From contig JAXLUN010000001.1 in the NCBI GenBank assembly GCA_046329535.1, positions 124,001 through 188,000 of the forward strand: a stretch of DNA of 64,000 nt, read 5' to 3'. Position numbers and translations under genes: made by a program. The notes under the pieces are model-generated. The model was not told the DNA's origin. It made no database searches and saw nothing but the letters and a program-made list of their open reading frames with translations. This document shows positions 28,155 to 36,973 of this stretch, one piece after another; the first letter of the stretch is position 1, and each line of letters opens with the position of its first letter. The stretch comes from Bog-950 sp046329535 (lineage in GTDB: Bacteria > Bacteroidota > Bacteroidia > Chitinophagales > LD1).

Positions 28155-29930
28155 ATGAAGAAGTTTTACCTTGCATTAGTAGCTGTAGTGCTAACCGCTT
28201 CAGCTTTTGCTCAACCCTGTTCTAAACTGTTTTTCTCTGAGTATATAGAGGGAACCGGCAGTAACAAGGCGCTTGAAATTTACAACCCTACTTCCTTACC
28301 CGTTAACCTGTCGGGGTATAAAATACTGAGCTACGCCAACGGTGCAGTAACTGCCACTACTTATAACATGTCGGGTATCATTGCTGCGGGCGATGTATAC
28401 GTAATTGCCAACACCGCCTGCGATACACAAACCATGCGTCCGTTTGCCGATACCTTAACGGGTTCACAGGCGGTTAACTTTAACGGCAACGATGTAATTG
28501 CTTTATTAAACGGCACCGATACTCTGGATCGTATTGGTATTGTTGGCGACACCGCCAACATAGCCTTTGATACCACCACCGGTAAAGACCACTCTTATGT
28601 GCGTTTGCCCGATGTATTGGAAGGTACCAAAAACTGGGCCGTGGGTAAACTGCAGTGGATTACCTATCCCGTAAACTCGTCTCATCTGGGTTCGCATACG
28701 GCTAACTCATGTGCCGCTATTACCGACACCTTGGTGGTATTTGCCCCAACCGCAGCCAGCGTAAGCGAAAATGCCGGTACCTATAATGTTACCCTGTTTT
28801 TAAACGCTATCAGCAGCTCCACCAATTTCTCGGTAGATGTGGCTTTAACCGGTGGAAGCGGCAGCGCAGCCGACATTAATAACTATACCACACAAACAGT
28901 TACCTTCAATGCCGGCTCCGCTTCTAATACGCTGGCTTTAACCATTACCGATGATTTGCTGCAGGAAGCCTCTGAAACACTGGTATTCACTCTTTCTAAC
29001 CCAACCAACGGTTTGTTATTAGGTAACGATTCTGTATTTACCCTCACCATTGGCGCCAGCGATGCTCCGGTTCAAACCGTTGTTATCAGTCAGTTAACTT
29101 CGGTGGATACTTCTTTCCAGCCCGATTCATTAGGCAAAGTAGTGCTGACCAGCGGAACCGTTTATGGCATTAACACCAGCGCCTTTGGCGTGCAGTTCAC
29201 CATTCACGATGCTACCGATGGTATTCAGGTGGTTTCGTTTGCCAATAGCTTTGGTTATACCGTAACCGAGGGCGACTCGGTGGCGGTGAGCGGAACCGTA
29301 GAGTTTTTCAGAGGTATGACTCAGTTGGGTAGTATTGATACTATCTTCAAAATAGGCACTGGCACTCTGGCATCGCCTTTATTAACTCCTGATTTGGATG
29401 AAACTACCGAAAGCGAACTGGTGCGTTTAAACAACGTGCATCTGGTTACACCAAGCCAGTGGGATACTACCGGAAACTCGGGCGGTTTCAGCTGCGACAT
29501 TACCGATGGGGTAGGCAGCTGGACTTTGCGTATTGATGACCAAACAGACATTTTCAAAAACAACCAACCGGCCCCTCCGGCTAATTTCAATGTAATTGGT
29601 TTGGGCGGACAGTTTGATAACAGCGCTCCATACAATTCAGGGTACCAGATTTTACCTCGCTACCATCAGGATATTATTCTCATCAGCGGTGTGAACGATG
29701 TGGCTGCCGAGGCGGTTCGTATTTATCCGAACCCGAACAACGGTTTGTTTACCATTCTAATGAACAACTCAGCCAATACCGAGGTGAAGTTGTTTGACCT
29801 GGCCGGAAAACTGGTTTACAGCACTAATTCACTCACTGTTCAGGCGCAGAACCTGCAGGCGGGTATGTATGTAGTTGAAGTGCTGCATGCCGGAAACGTT
29901 TCCAGAAGCAAAGTAACTATCGCTCAATAA
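28155..29930 (+). CDS. T9SS surface protein with lamin-tail, Calx-beta and OB-like domains
   Basis: 591 residues. After the signal peptide (about 1-19) comes a lamin-tail domain (about 20-185) with LFFSEYIEGTGSNKALEIYN and the NLSGYKI strand. Next is a Calx-beta-like domain (about 195-300, SVSENAGTYNVTL and DDLLQEASETLVFTLSNP). A beta domain (about 310-500) follows, with HDATDGIQVVSF and GDSVAVSGTVEFF strands like the OB-type domain of the DUF5689 neighbour. The end (about 515-591, IYPNPNNGLFTI) is a T9SS sorting domain. No catalytic residues seen. In ExeM-type nucleases the lamin-tail and OB domains sit on the same chain as the EEP domain, so this may be a separate binding subunit. That is inference. 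Confidence 0.82.
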   Translation: MKKFYLALVAVVLTASAFAQPCSKLFFSEYIEGTGSNKALEIYNPTSLPVNLSGYKILSYANGAVTATTYNMSGIIAAGDVYVIANTACDTQTMRPFADTLTGSQAVNFNGNDVIALLNGTDTLDRIGIVGDTANIAFDTTTGKDHSYVRLPDVLEGTKNWAVGKLQWITYPVNSSHLGSHTANSCAAITDTLVVFAPTAASVSENAGTYNVTLFLNAISSSTNFSVDVALTGGSGSAADINNYTTQTVTFNAGSASNTLALTITDDLLQEASETLVFTLSNPTNGLLLGNDSVFTLTIGASDAPVQTVVISQLTSVDTSFQPDSLGKVVLTSGTVYGINTSAFGVQFTIHDATDGIQVVSFANSFGYTVTEGDSVAVSGTVEFFRGMTQLGSIDTIFKIGTGTLASPLLTPDLDETTESELVRLNNVHLVTPSQWDTTGNSGGFSCDITDGVGSWTLRIDDQTDIFKNNQPAPPANFNVIGLGGQFDNSAPYNSGYQILPRYHQDIILISGVNDVAAEAVRIYPNPNNGLFTILMNNSANTEVKLFDLAGKLVYSTNSLTVQAQNLQAGMYVVEVLHAGNVSRSKVTIAQ

Positions 29931-29949
29931 ATTATCCCTCTCTTTCTGG

Positions 29950-29987
29950 CAAAAGCTACCCACCAAACATGGGTAGCTTTTGTTTTT
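29950..29987 (+). terminator. Rho-independent terminator after the lamin-tail gene
   Basis: Perfect 13-bp stem CAAAAGCTACCCA / TGGGTAGCTTTTG with a 7-nt loop, then TTTTT. It ends the nuclease gene run. Confidence 0.88.
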
Positions 29988-30047
29988 AGGGCCGGTCTGT
30001 TTCATAAAAGGCTGAAACAGAAAGGTATTACCCTATTTACAGATTAG

Positions 30048-30190
30048 GCCGTGGAAGCCACGGAAGCAAAAGACTGCGATCCATTGATGCCGTGGAAGCC
30101 ACGGAGGCAAAAGACCGCGATCCATTGATGCCGTGGAAGCCACGGAGGCAAAAGACCGCGATCCATTCATGCCGTGGAAACCACGGAGCC
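30048..30190. repeat. 41-bp tandem repeat, about 3.4 units, each with a palindrome
   Basis: Units start at 30048, 30089, 30130 and 30171, exactly 41 bp apart. Each opens with GCCGTGGAAGCCACGG, containing the inverted repeat CCGTGG / CCACGG around 3 nt, and continues with GCAAAAGAC, CGATCCATT and so on. Units 2 and 3 are nearly identical; unit 1 differs at two or three bases, and the fourth is partial with AAACC in the palindrome loop. Because 41 is not a multiple of 3 it is not a protein repeat, although chance open frames cross it on both strands. It fills most of the 440-nt gap between the terminator at 29987 and pbpC. Confidence 0.92.
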
Positions 30191-30371
30191 AATTGGTTTT
30201 TTCGGATTCATACCTTACCAGTTCCTTCAATCCATCCATACATTAGGCAGGGCACCCCAAACTCCTGGCGCATCATCGGTCCGGGTTTACCGGGCATACT
30301 TATTTTCTTTCTTTCCATCCGGCCGTTCATTCCAATAATAATTGCCTGGTTCAGTTATATTCGTATACGCA

Positions 30372-32714
30372 ATGAAAAGAGCTGTTTATAAAGCATTTCG
30401 GGTGGTGTTGGTCGTTATTTTGCTGTTGGTGGCCGGCTTTTTTCTGCTTCATTGGCTGTTTCCGCTACCCGACCGGATAGCCTACTCTACCATTGTTTTA
30501 GACCGGAAAGGGGAGGTGATACACGCCTTTTTAACCCGCGATGAAAAATGGCGCATGAAAACCGAGCTGAGCGAAATTTCACCGGTGCTTAAAAAGTCCT
30601 TAATCTATAAAGAAGATAAATACTTCTATTACCACCCGGGTATCAACCCGCTGGCTTTGGGGCGCGCGGTTGTAATGAATATCGTGAAAATGAAACGCAC
30701 CTCGGGGGCCTCTACCATTACCATGCAGGTGGCGCGCATGCTGCAACCCAAAAACCGCACCTACCGGAACAAGCTGACCGAGATATTCCGAGCCCTGCAA
30801 CTGGAGTGGCGGTATTCTAAAGATGAGATATTGCAGCTTTATTTTAATCTGGTACCGTATGGCAGTAATATAGAAGGGGTTAAAAGTGCCTCGGTGCTGT
30901 ATTTTAAGAAAAACCCCGACCATCTTTCGCTGGCCGAGGTAACTGCCTTGTCCATTATTCCCAACCGCCCTTCATCGCTTCGCATAGGCTGGAACAATGA
31001 CCGCATTGTAACCGAGCGCAATAAATGGCTGAAACGGTTTGAAGCAGACCGGCTGTTTACCGCCAAAGAAATAGCCGATGCACTGGATGAACCCCTGACC
31101 GCCAAACGGAGTGAAGTGCCTAAACTGGCTCCGCATCTGGCTTTGAAGCTGAAGAAAAAAACAGGCCTTGAAATAATACGCACCCATTTGCAGATGCAGA
31201 TGCAGCAGAAGATAGAGAAAATGACGGGCGACTATGTGAGTGGTTTGCATACGCTGGGTATTTATAATGCCGCTGTGGTGGTGGTTGATAACCGCACCCA
31301 TGAAGTAATTACCTATCTGGGCTCGGCCGATTTTAATAACCAACAGGATGGCGGGCAGGTAAACGGAGCCCATGCGGTGCGTCAGCCGGGCAGCGCGCTG
31401 AAACCCCTGCTCTATGGTTTGTGTATTGATAACGGGTGGATGACCCCCAAAACCATGCTGGAAGATGTGCCCGTAAACTATAACGGCTATCAGCCCGAAA
31501 ATTTCGACTCGCGGTTTAACGGCTACGTAACGGTGGAATATGCCCTCGAAAACTCACTGAATATACCGGCTGTAAAAGCGCTGAATGATTTAGGCACCGA
31601 TAAGCTGATTGCCAAACTGGAAGACTGTGAGTTTAAGCAGATTAAACGCGATGAAAAAAAACTGGGCCTGTCGCTGATACTGGGCGGCTGCGGGGTTACC
31701 CTCGAGGAAATGACCGGGCTTTATTGCACGCTGGCGAATAACGGAGTGTATCATCCGCTCCGGTTCAGCCAAAGCGAACCGCCATCGCAGCCGGACAAAA
31801 AACAACCCCTGCCGGTGGATACCGGAGTGCAGATATTAACCCCTTCGGCCAATTTTATGATTACCGAAATACTCTCTAAACTGGCTCGCCCCGATTTGCC
31901 GGTAAACTGGGAGCAGAGTTCGCACACCCCGCGCATAGCCTGGAAAACAGGCACCAGCTATGGCAAGCGCGATGCCTGGAGCTTGGGATACAATAAAAAT
32001 TATACGGTAGGGGTTTGGGTGGGCAATTTTTCGGGTGCCGGTGTGCCCGAGCTGAGCGGAGCCAATATAGCCACCCCCCTGCTGTTTAAAATATTCAATA
32101 CCATTGATTATAACTCCAGCAATGAATGGTACGCCATGCCTAAAGACTGCGGCCTGCGCCTGGTATGCTCTGAAACCGGTCGGGTGCCAAACAGTTATTG
32201 CACCAACACCGTAATGGATTACTTTATTCCCCTTATTTCCAACTCAATGCCATGTGATAACCGCAGGGAAGTAGCCATATCGGCCGATGAAAAAATATCC
32301 TACTGCAAAAACTGCCTGCCGCTGAACGGTTACCGCAAGAGGATGTATAAAGTAGTGCCTCCCGAAATGCAATCGTATTTTGATGAAAACCATATCGCCT
32401 ACGAAAAGATACCGCCTCATAATCCGGCCTGCGATAAAGTATTTACCGAAGGCGCACCCGTGATACGCACGCCTAAAAACGGCACCGAATATTTTATCAG
32501 CAAAACCGAACCCGAAAAGCTGCAGCTAAGCTGTGATGTAACCAGCGATGTAAAAACAGTTTACTGGTATATCAATAATCAGTTTTATCAGCAGGCCGGT
32601 GCGCATGAGCGCTTATTCTTTACACCCGGAGAAGGTCAGGTGAAAATATCGTGCAGCGATGACAAAGGCCGCAACAGTGATACCTGGATTACCGTGCGCT
32701 GGGTCAATTTATAA
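30372..32714 (+). CDS. pbpC: Penicillin-binding protein 1C
   Basis: 780 residues from the ATG at 30372 (MKRAVYKAFRVV). An earlier in-frame ATG adds ten residues before the anchor and is less likely. One N-terminal membrane helix (about 9-30) is followed by a transglycosylase domain with KEDKYFYYHPGINPLALGRA near 80 and GASTITMQVARML near 112. The transpeptidase domain has Ser341 in GSALKPL, ENSLNIPAVKAL near 395 and the KTGT motif at about 525. The C-terminal domain is Cys-rich and ends in a beta sandwich of the BiPBP_C type. Peptidoglycan polymerase of the PBP1C class. No alpha-2-macroglobulin gene, its frequent partner, is adjacent. Noticeably GC-rich. Confidence 0.95.
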   Translation: MKRAVYKAFRVVLVVILLLVAGFFLLHWLFPLPDRIAYSTIVLDRKGEVIHAFLTRDEKWRMKTELSEISPVLKKSLIYKEDKYFYYHPGINPLALGRAVVMNIVKMKRTSGASTITMQVARMLQPKNRTYRNKLTEIFRALQLEWRYSKDEILQLYFNLVPYGSNIEGVKSASVLYFKKNPDHLSLAEVTALSIIPNRPSSLRIGWNNDRIVTERNKWLKRFEADRLFTAKEIADALDEPLTAKRSEVPKLAPHLALKLKKKTGLEIIRTHLQMQMQQKIEKMTGDYVSGLHTLGIYNAAVVVVDNRTHEVITYLGSADFNNQQDGGQVNGAHAVRQPGSALKPLLYGLCIDNGWMTPKTMLEDVPVNYNGYQPENFDSRFNGYVTVEYALENSLNIPAVKALNDLGTDKLIAKLEDCEFKQIKRDEKKLGLSLILGGCGVTLEEMTGLYCTLANNGVYHPLRFSQSEPPSQPDKKQPLPVDTGVQILTPSANFMITEILSKLARPDLPVNWEQSSHTPRIAWKTGTSYGKRDAWSLGYNKNYTVGVWVGNFSGAGVPELSGANIATPLLFKIFNTIDYNSSNEWYAMPKDCGLRLVCSETGRVPNSYCTNTVMDYFIPLISNSMPCDNRREVAISADEKISYCKNCLPLNGYRKRMYKVVPPEMQSYFDENHIAYEKIPPHNPACDKVFTEGAPVIRTPKNGTEYFISKTEPEKLQLSCDVTSDVKTVYWYINNQFYQQAGAHERLFFTPGEGQVKISCSDDKGRNSDTWITVRWVNL

Positions 32715-32789
32715 GCTCCTTTGTTTTGTGTTAATTCTGTTTAGAAGTATAAACCAATGTTCAACGAAATGTTCATTTTCGCTGCCTGA

Positions 32790-34142
32790 ATGAAATACGC
32801 TACTATCAATCCCTTCAACAATGAATTGGTTCAGGAGTTTCCGCTGGATACCTATCCCGATTTAAGTCTATCACAGCAGGCCTTTCAGGTTTGGAAAAAA
32901 CTGACGGTGGAGGAGCGCGGAGCACACCTGCGCAGTGTGGCTGTTTTGTTAGAAAAAAACAAACAGAAATTTGCCCGGCTCATTACCCTCGAAATGGGCA
33001 AGCCTATTCGCGAAGCGGAGTATGAACTGAACAAAACCATTTCGGCATTTGACTATTATATACAGCAGGCTCCCGGCTTTCTGGCGCATCAGCCGGTAAG
33101 CAGTAATGCCTCTAAAAGCTATATCCGCTTTGACCCCTTGGGCATCATCTTCTCGGTTATGCCCTGGAATTTTCCCTTCTGGCAGGTGTTTCGATTTGCC
33201 ATTCCCACACTTATCTCCGGCAATGTAACTATCCTGAAACATGCCCCCTGTGTACCGCAGTGTGCAAAGGCTATTCAGCAGTTGTTTGATGAGTCGGGAG
33301 TGCCGGCCGGTATTTTTAAAAATTACTTTTTAAGCAACGAAGATGCCGGCCGCCTCATAGCCGATTCGCGGGTGAAAGGCATCAGCTTTACCGGCAGCGA
33401 TAACACCGGTAGTATTCTGGCCGAGCAGGCCGGTCGCCACATTAAGAAGTGTGTGATGGAATTGGGAGGCAACGATGCCTTTATTGTGCTGCCCGATGCC
33501 GATTTAGATGTTGCGGTAGCCGGTGCTGTCAAATCGCGCAGCATCAACAGCGGACAGTCCTGCAACGGAGCCAAAAGATTTATTGTAGTACAGGAAGTTG
33601 CCGAGGCATTTACCCGAAAACTAACCCACGCAGTGTTACAGCTAAAACCGGGAAACCCGCTCGATACAACCACCGATATAGGCCCGCTGGCGCGCAAAGA
33701 TTTACAACAAAAGGTATTGAGCCAGATAGGGCAAAGCGTGGCACTGGGGGCTCAGGCTCATGCTTCGGCAAAACCTTTAGACGCTCACAGCAACTTGGTA
33801 GCACCTACGGTTTTAACCGGTGTTAAGCCCGGTATGCCGGCCTTTGATGAAGAAATTTTTGGCCCCGTTTGGAGTATCATTATAGTGAAAGATTTACAAG
33901 AGGCAGTAAGCACCGCTAATAACTCGGTGTATGGTTTAGGCGCCTCGGTCTGGACCTCTGATAAAGCACTGGCCGAGCAACTCACCGGAGAGCTGGAAGC
34001 CGGCAATGTGTTTATAAACGATATTGTAAAAAGCGACCCGCGCCTGCCTTTTGGAGGAATCAAGCGCAGCGGTTTTGGCCGCGAGCTTTCTGAATATGGC
34101 CTGAAAGAATTTGTGAACATTAAGACGGTTTATATCAATTAA
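32790..34142 (+). CDS. NAD(P)-dependent aldehyde dehydrogenase (succinate-semialdehyde type)
   Basis: 450 residues. Oxidises an aldehyde to its acid. NAD-binding and catalytic motifs: VMPWNFPFWQ near 128, SFTGSDNTG near 200, general base Glu224 in MELGGNDAFIVLPDAD, nucleophile Cys258 in NSGQSCNGAKRF, and EEIFGPV with GNVFINDIVKSDPRLPFGG near the end. The short N-terminus and the sequence type match the succinate-semialdehyde dehydrogenase (GabD/Sad) branch, but the substrate is not proven. Stands 75 nt after pbpC and 41 nt before the next gene. Confidence 0.9.
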   Translation: MKYATINPFNNELVQEFPLDTYPDLSLSQQAFQVWKKLTVEERGAHLRSVAVLLEKNKQKFARLITLEMGKPIREAEYELNKTISAFDYYIQQAPGFLAHQPVSSNASKSYIRFDPLGIIFSVMPWNFPFWQVFRFAIPTLISGNVTILKHAPCVPQCAKAIQQLFDESGVPAGIFKNYFLSNEDAGRLIADSRVKGISFTGSDNTGSILAEQAGRHIKKCVMELGGNDAFIVLPDADLDVAVAGAVKSRSINSGQSCNGAKRFIVVQEVAEAFTRKLTHAVLQLKPGNPLDTTTDIGPLARKDLQQKVLSQIGQSVALGAQAHASAKPLDAHSNLVAPTVLTGVKPGMPAFDEEIFGPVWSIIIVKDLQEAVSTANNSVYGLGASVWTSDKALAEQLTGELEAGNVFINDIVKSDPRLPFGGIKRSGFGRELSEYGLKEFVNIKTVYIN

Positions 34143-34183
34143 GTAATTGGATATTTTATCAGCTAAAGTTTTAACTTGCCTTC

Positions 34184-34666
34184 GTGGAATTTAAGGTCAT
34201 CGTTTATATCATTATCGGAGTCATCTATTTCATTCACTCCCTTTCTAAAAAGAAGGAGGAGAAAAAGAATGCTGCTCCTGCACCGGGAGAGTATACCCCT
34301 AAGCCGGTTTCTCCGCCCAGCCCGCTCACCGATTTTAAACGGGAGATAAAGAAAATTCAGGAAGAGATGGAAGCTAAGAAGCGGGAGATTCTGGAACAGC
34401 CCAAACCGCTACAGGTAAGCCCGCCCAAACCGCAGAAGGAGATGCTGATACACCAGAAAAAGAAAGGCTTGTTTGAAGAAGGAAACTACGAGCGCGATTT
34501 AACCGATGAGGAAAAGATTGAACGTGGTAAACTGAAGATTGAAAACGAAGGTATCTATAAAATAAAATCGGCTGAGGAGATAGAAGAAGAGGAGTTAAAC
34601 ACATCCGTTGATTTAGATATTAAAAAGGCGGTGATTGGTTCAGTAATTTTGGAAAGAAGGTTCTGA
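34184..34666 (+). CDS. Single-pass membrane protein of unknown function
   Basis: 160 residues from a GTG start. A hydrophobic helix (about 4-20, VIVYIIIGVIYFIHSL) is followed by a Lys/Glu/Pro-rich cytoplasmic region with a coiled-coil stretch near 50-72. A better conserved-looking end follows (EGIYKIKSAEEIEEEE and DIKKAVIGSVILERRF). I do not recognise a named family. It lies 2 nt before aroB and so is probably co-transcribed with it. Confidence 0.75.
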   Translation: MEFKVIVYIIIGVIYFIHSLSKKKEEKKNAAPAPGEYTPKPVSPPSPLTDFKREIKKIQEEMEAKKREILEQPKPLQVSPPKPQKEMLIHQKKKGLFEEGNYERDLTDEEKIERGKLKIENEGIYKIKSAEEIEEEELNTSVDLDIKKAVIGSVILERRF

Positions 34667-34668
34667 GC

Positions 34669-35727
34669 ATGAAAACGCTGGTGCCCAAACTCCTGATTGG
34701 TGAAGACTCGCTGCAGGCATTAACCGAATTAACCCGAACCCGGTCTTTCTCTTCTGTTTGGGTGTTGGTAGATGAAAACACCGGCAAACACTGCTATCCG
34801 CGGCTCATACATTTCCTTCCGCAGCATCACCTCCTACAAATCACCAGCGGGGAAGTGCACAAAACACTGGCTTCCTGCGAACTCATCTGGAATAAACTCA
34901 GCAACCACCAGGCCGACCGGCAGTCGCTTCTGGTCAATTTAGGCGGTGGAGTTATTGGTGACATAGGTGGTTTTGCAGCCGGCTGTTATAAACGGGGAAT
35001 TAGTTTCGTCAATATTCCTACCACCTTGTTAGCTATGGTAGATGCCAGCGTGGGAGCCAAAACCGGCATTGACTGGATGGGATATAAAAACCAGATTGGT
35101 CTTTTTGCTGAACCGGAAACCGTTCTTGTTTATCCGGCATTCTTAAATACCCTGCCACATCGCGAGCTCGTATCCGGCTGGGCTGAAGTAATTAAACATT
35201 ACCTGATTGCCGATGCCGCTGCTTTTGCTGATTTGTCTCAGAACCTTCAACCATTGTCAGCGTTTAACTGGCCGGAGGTGGTGAAGAAAAACATTGCTGT
35301 GAAATCACATTTTGTTTCTCAGGACCCGCATGAAAAAGGTATTCGTAAAGCGTTGAATTTTGGGCATACCATTGGGCATGCGGCAGAAAGCTATTTCCTG
35401 ACCACCGAACATCAGAAACTGCTGCATGGCGAGGCTGTAGCCATCGGTATGATTTGCGAAAGCTTCATTTCTATGCGGCAAAATCAGTTAACTGCATCTG
35501 ACCTGGATAAAATAGTACGGGCTATTCTCCACTATTTCAGTTTACCGTTGCTTCCATCCTTTGACTTGAACAAGCTATTACAGCTCATGAAACAGGATAA
35601 GAAAAACGATGTGCAGCAAAGCCGCTTCACCTTGTTAAATCAAATTGGTAACTACTCTATCAACAATTACGTTGAAGAAGAAGTTATACTTGATTCAATG
35701 AATTATTACAACAGCCTGCTTGCATGA
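34669..35727 (+). CDS. aroB: 3-dehydroquinate synthase
   Basis: 352 residues. Converts DAHP to 3-dehydroquinate, the second shikimate-pathway step. LVNLGGGVIGDIGGFAAGCYK near 95 is the NAD-binding glycine loop. IPTTLLAMVDASVGAKTGID near 122 is the AroB signature. RKALNFGHTIGHAAES near 225 carries zinc-ligand His residues, and HGEAVAIGM follows near 257. Its ATGA overlap with aroA (4 nt) points to coupling of the two shikimate genes. Confidence 0.96.
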   Translation: MKTLVPKLLIGEDSLQALTELTRTRSFSSVWVLVDENTGKHCYPRLIHFLPQHHLLQITSGEVHKTLASCELIWNKLSNHQADRQSLLVNLGGGVIGDIGGFAAGCYKRGISFVNIPTTLLAMVDASVGAKTGIDWMGYKNQIGLFAEPETVLVYPAFLNTLPHRELVSGWAEVIKHYLIADAAAFADLSQNLQPLSAFNWPEVVKKNIAVKSHFVSQDPHEKGIRKALNFGHTIGHAAESYFLTTEHQKLLHGEAVAIGMICESFISMRQNQLTASDLDKIVRAILHYFSLPLLPSFDLNKLLQLMKQDKKNDVQQSRFTLLNQIGNYSINNYVEEEVILDSMNYYNSLLA

Positions 35728-36566
35728 GTTCTATTCGTATCTATCATCCTACCGGAAAAGTAAAAGCGCACCTAAAAGTGCCCGGCTCTAAAAGCGAAAG
35801 CAATCGCCTGCTTATATTGCAGGCGCTATCCGGTAATAAATGGAAGATAGAAAACCTATCATCTGCCCGCGATACACAAAACCTGCTGCAGATACTGGCT
35901 TCCGGTTTAAAGCATGTAAATGTAATGGATGCAGGTACCAGCATGCGTTTTCTAACGGCATATTATGCGGCTACCAATCAACCGATACATCTTACCGGCT
36001 CTTCCCGAATGCAGGAGCGCCCCATAGCTCCGCTGGTACATGCGCTGAGCGAAATGGGCTTTGACATCCGCTATACCGGCCAAGAGGGATTTCCGCCTCT
36101 CGAAATTGTACCTGTTCAGAATTTAAAAGGGATAGATGATGAAGTGTATATAGCCGGTAACATCAGTAGTCAGTTTATTACAGCCTTACTTCTTATCGCC
36201 CCATTTTATCGAAGGGGCTTACCATCATTTCACCAACCTCGCTGGTATCGCGTTCATATATTGAAGCGAACCGCACAGATGCTGCAATATTTTGCGGTAA
36301 ATGTTGACTGGAAGAAGATAGCATTCACATTCCCTGAATTCAAAGTTAGAACAAAAGGATCCCATGCGGTAGGAGACTGGTCATCGGCAGCCTATTGGTA
36401 TTCGGTGGCGTTTCTTGCTAAAGAAACAGAAATTTTTTGGGGAATGAAGGACGACTGGAATCAGGGAGATCGCGGAGTGGCTGACTGGATAAAAAGATTT
36501 GGGATAACTACCGAGTTTGATTCAGCGGGGCAACACTCGGAAGTGAAGTCGGCTATCCTAAAATGA
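35724..36566 (+). CDS. aroA: EPSP synthase, N-terminal portion (frameshifted)
   Basis: 280 residues, about two thirds of AroA. Motifs visible: PGSKSESNRLLILQAL near 20, MDAGTSMRFLTAYYA near 72, RMQERPIAPLVHAL near 93, and AGNISSQFITALLLIAP near 140. From the CCCC at 36199 to about 36270 the expected text (LSKGLTI... SRSYIE) is in another frame, and this frame reads FYRRGLPSFHQPRW there. It then returns to normal at RTAQMLQYF. The frame stops at 36566, where the rest of AroA continues one frame away. Either a lesion or, more likely, a run of base-calling indels (see findings). Function when intact: shikimate-3-phosphate plus PEP to EPSP. Confidence 0.85.
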   Translation: MSSIRIYHPTGKVKAHLKVPGSKSESNRLLILQALSGNKWKIENLSSARDTQNLLQILASGLKHVNVMDAGTSMRFLTAYYAATNQPIHLTGSSRMQERPIAPLVHALSEMGFDIRYTGQEGFPPLEIVPVQNLKGIDDEVYIAGNISSQFITALLLIAPFYRRGLPSFHQPRWYRVHILKRTAQMLQYFAVNVDWKKIAFTFPEFKVRTKGSHAVGDWSSAAYWYSVAFLAKETEIFWGMKDDWNQGDRGVADWIKRFGITTEFDSAGQHSEVKSAILK

Positions 36567-36961
36567 TGAAGCTCAACTTTCGTGATAAATCCGGGGATCT
36601 GGCGCAGACTTTTGCTGCCATGTTCGCAGTGAAAAATATCTATGCTACCTTCTCGGGCATTGATAGTTTAAAAATTAAAGAAACCGATCGTATTGCCGCT
36701 TTGCAAACTGAGTTGCTGAAGATGAATGTTCATTTCGATTACTCTGATTTTTACGATTTCTATCAGATAAAAGGAGAGTTTCATCTCCCTGCAAAACCCA
36801 TTGCTACATATAATGACCACCGTATGGCCATGAGTTTTGCTCCGCTGGCTTTACTCGGAGAAATTGAAATTGAACATCCGAATGTAGTAGAGAAATCTTA
36901 TCCGGGCTTTTGGAATGATTTAGAAAAAGCAGGTTTTGTTATACAGCAACCAGGCGCTTAG
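36563..36961 (+). CDS. aroA: EPSP synthase, C-terminal portion (frameshifted)
   Basis: 132 residues that complete AroA: DLAQTFAAMFAVKNIYATF, then SLKIKETDRIAALQTEL near 33, TYNDHRMAMSFAPLALLG near 83, and VVEKSYPGFWNDLEKAGF at the end. KETDR and NDHRMAM carry residues of the EPSP synthase active site. 280 plus 132 residues equals the normal length of about 410. The frames meet at CTAAAATGATG. One additional A in the A run would join them, and without it an ATG overlaps the TGA. The real product is probably a single chain. Confidence 0.85.
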   Translation: MMKLNFRDKSGDLAQTFAAMFAVKNIYATFSGIDSLKIKETDRIAALQTELLKMNVHFDYSDFYDFYQIKGEFHLPAKPIATYNDHRMAMSFAPLALLGEIEIEHPNVVEKSYPGFWNDLEKAGFVIQQPGA

Positions 36962-36973
36962 TAAGTCATTATC

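Noticed and set aside
30048..30190. Repeats as a CRISPR array
   Set aside because: The units abut directly with a 41-bp period and near-identical content throughout; there are no variable spacers and no cas genes nearby.
30033..30391. Small open frames on both strands across the tandem repeat
   Set aside because: They arise from the repeat itself, the period is not a multiple of three, and neither has a signal, motif or sensible start context.
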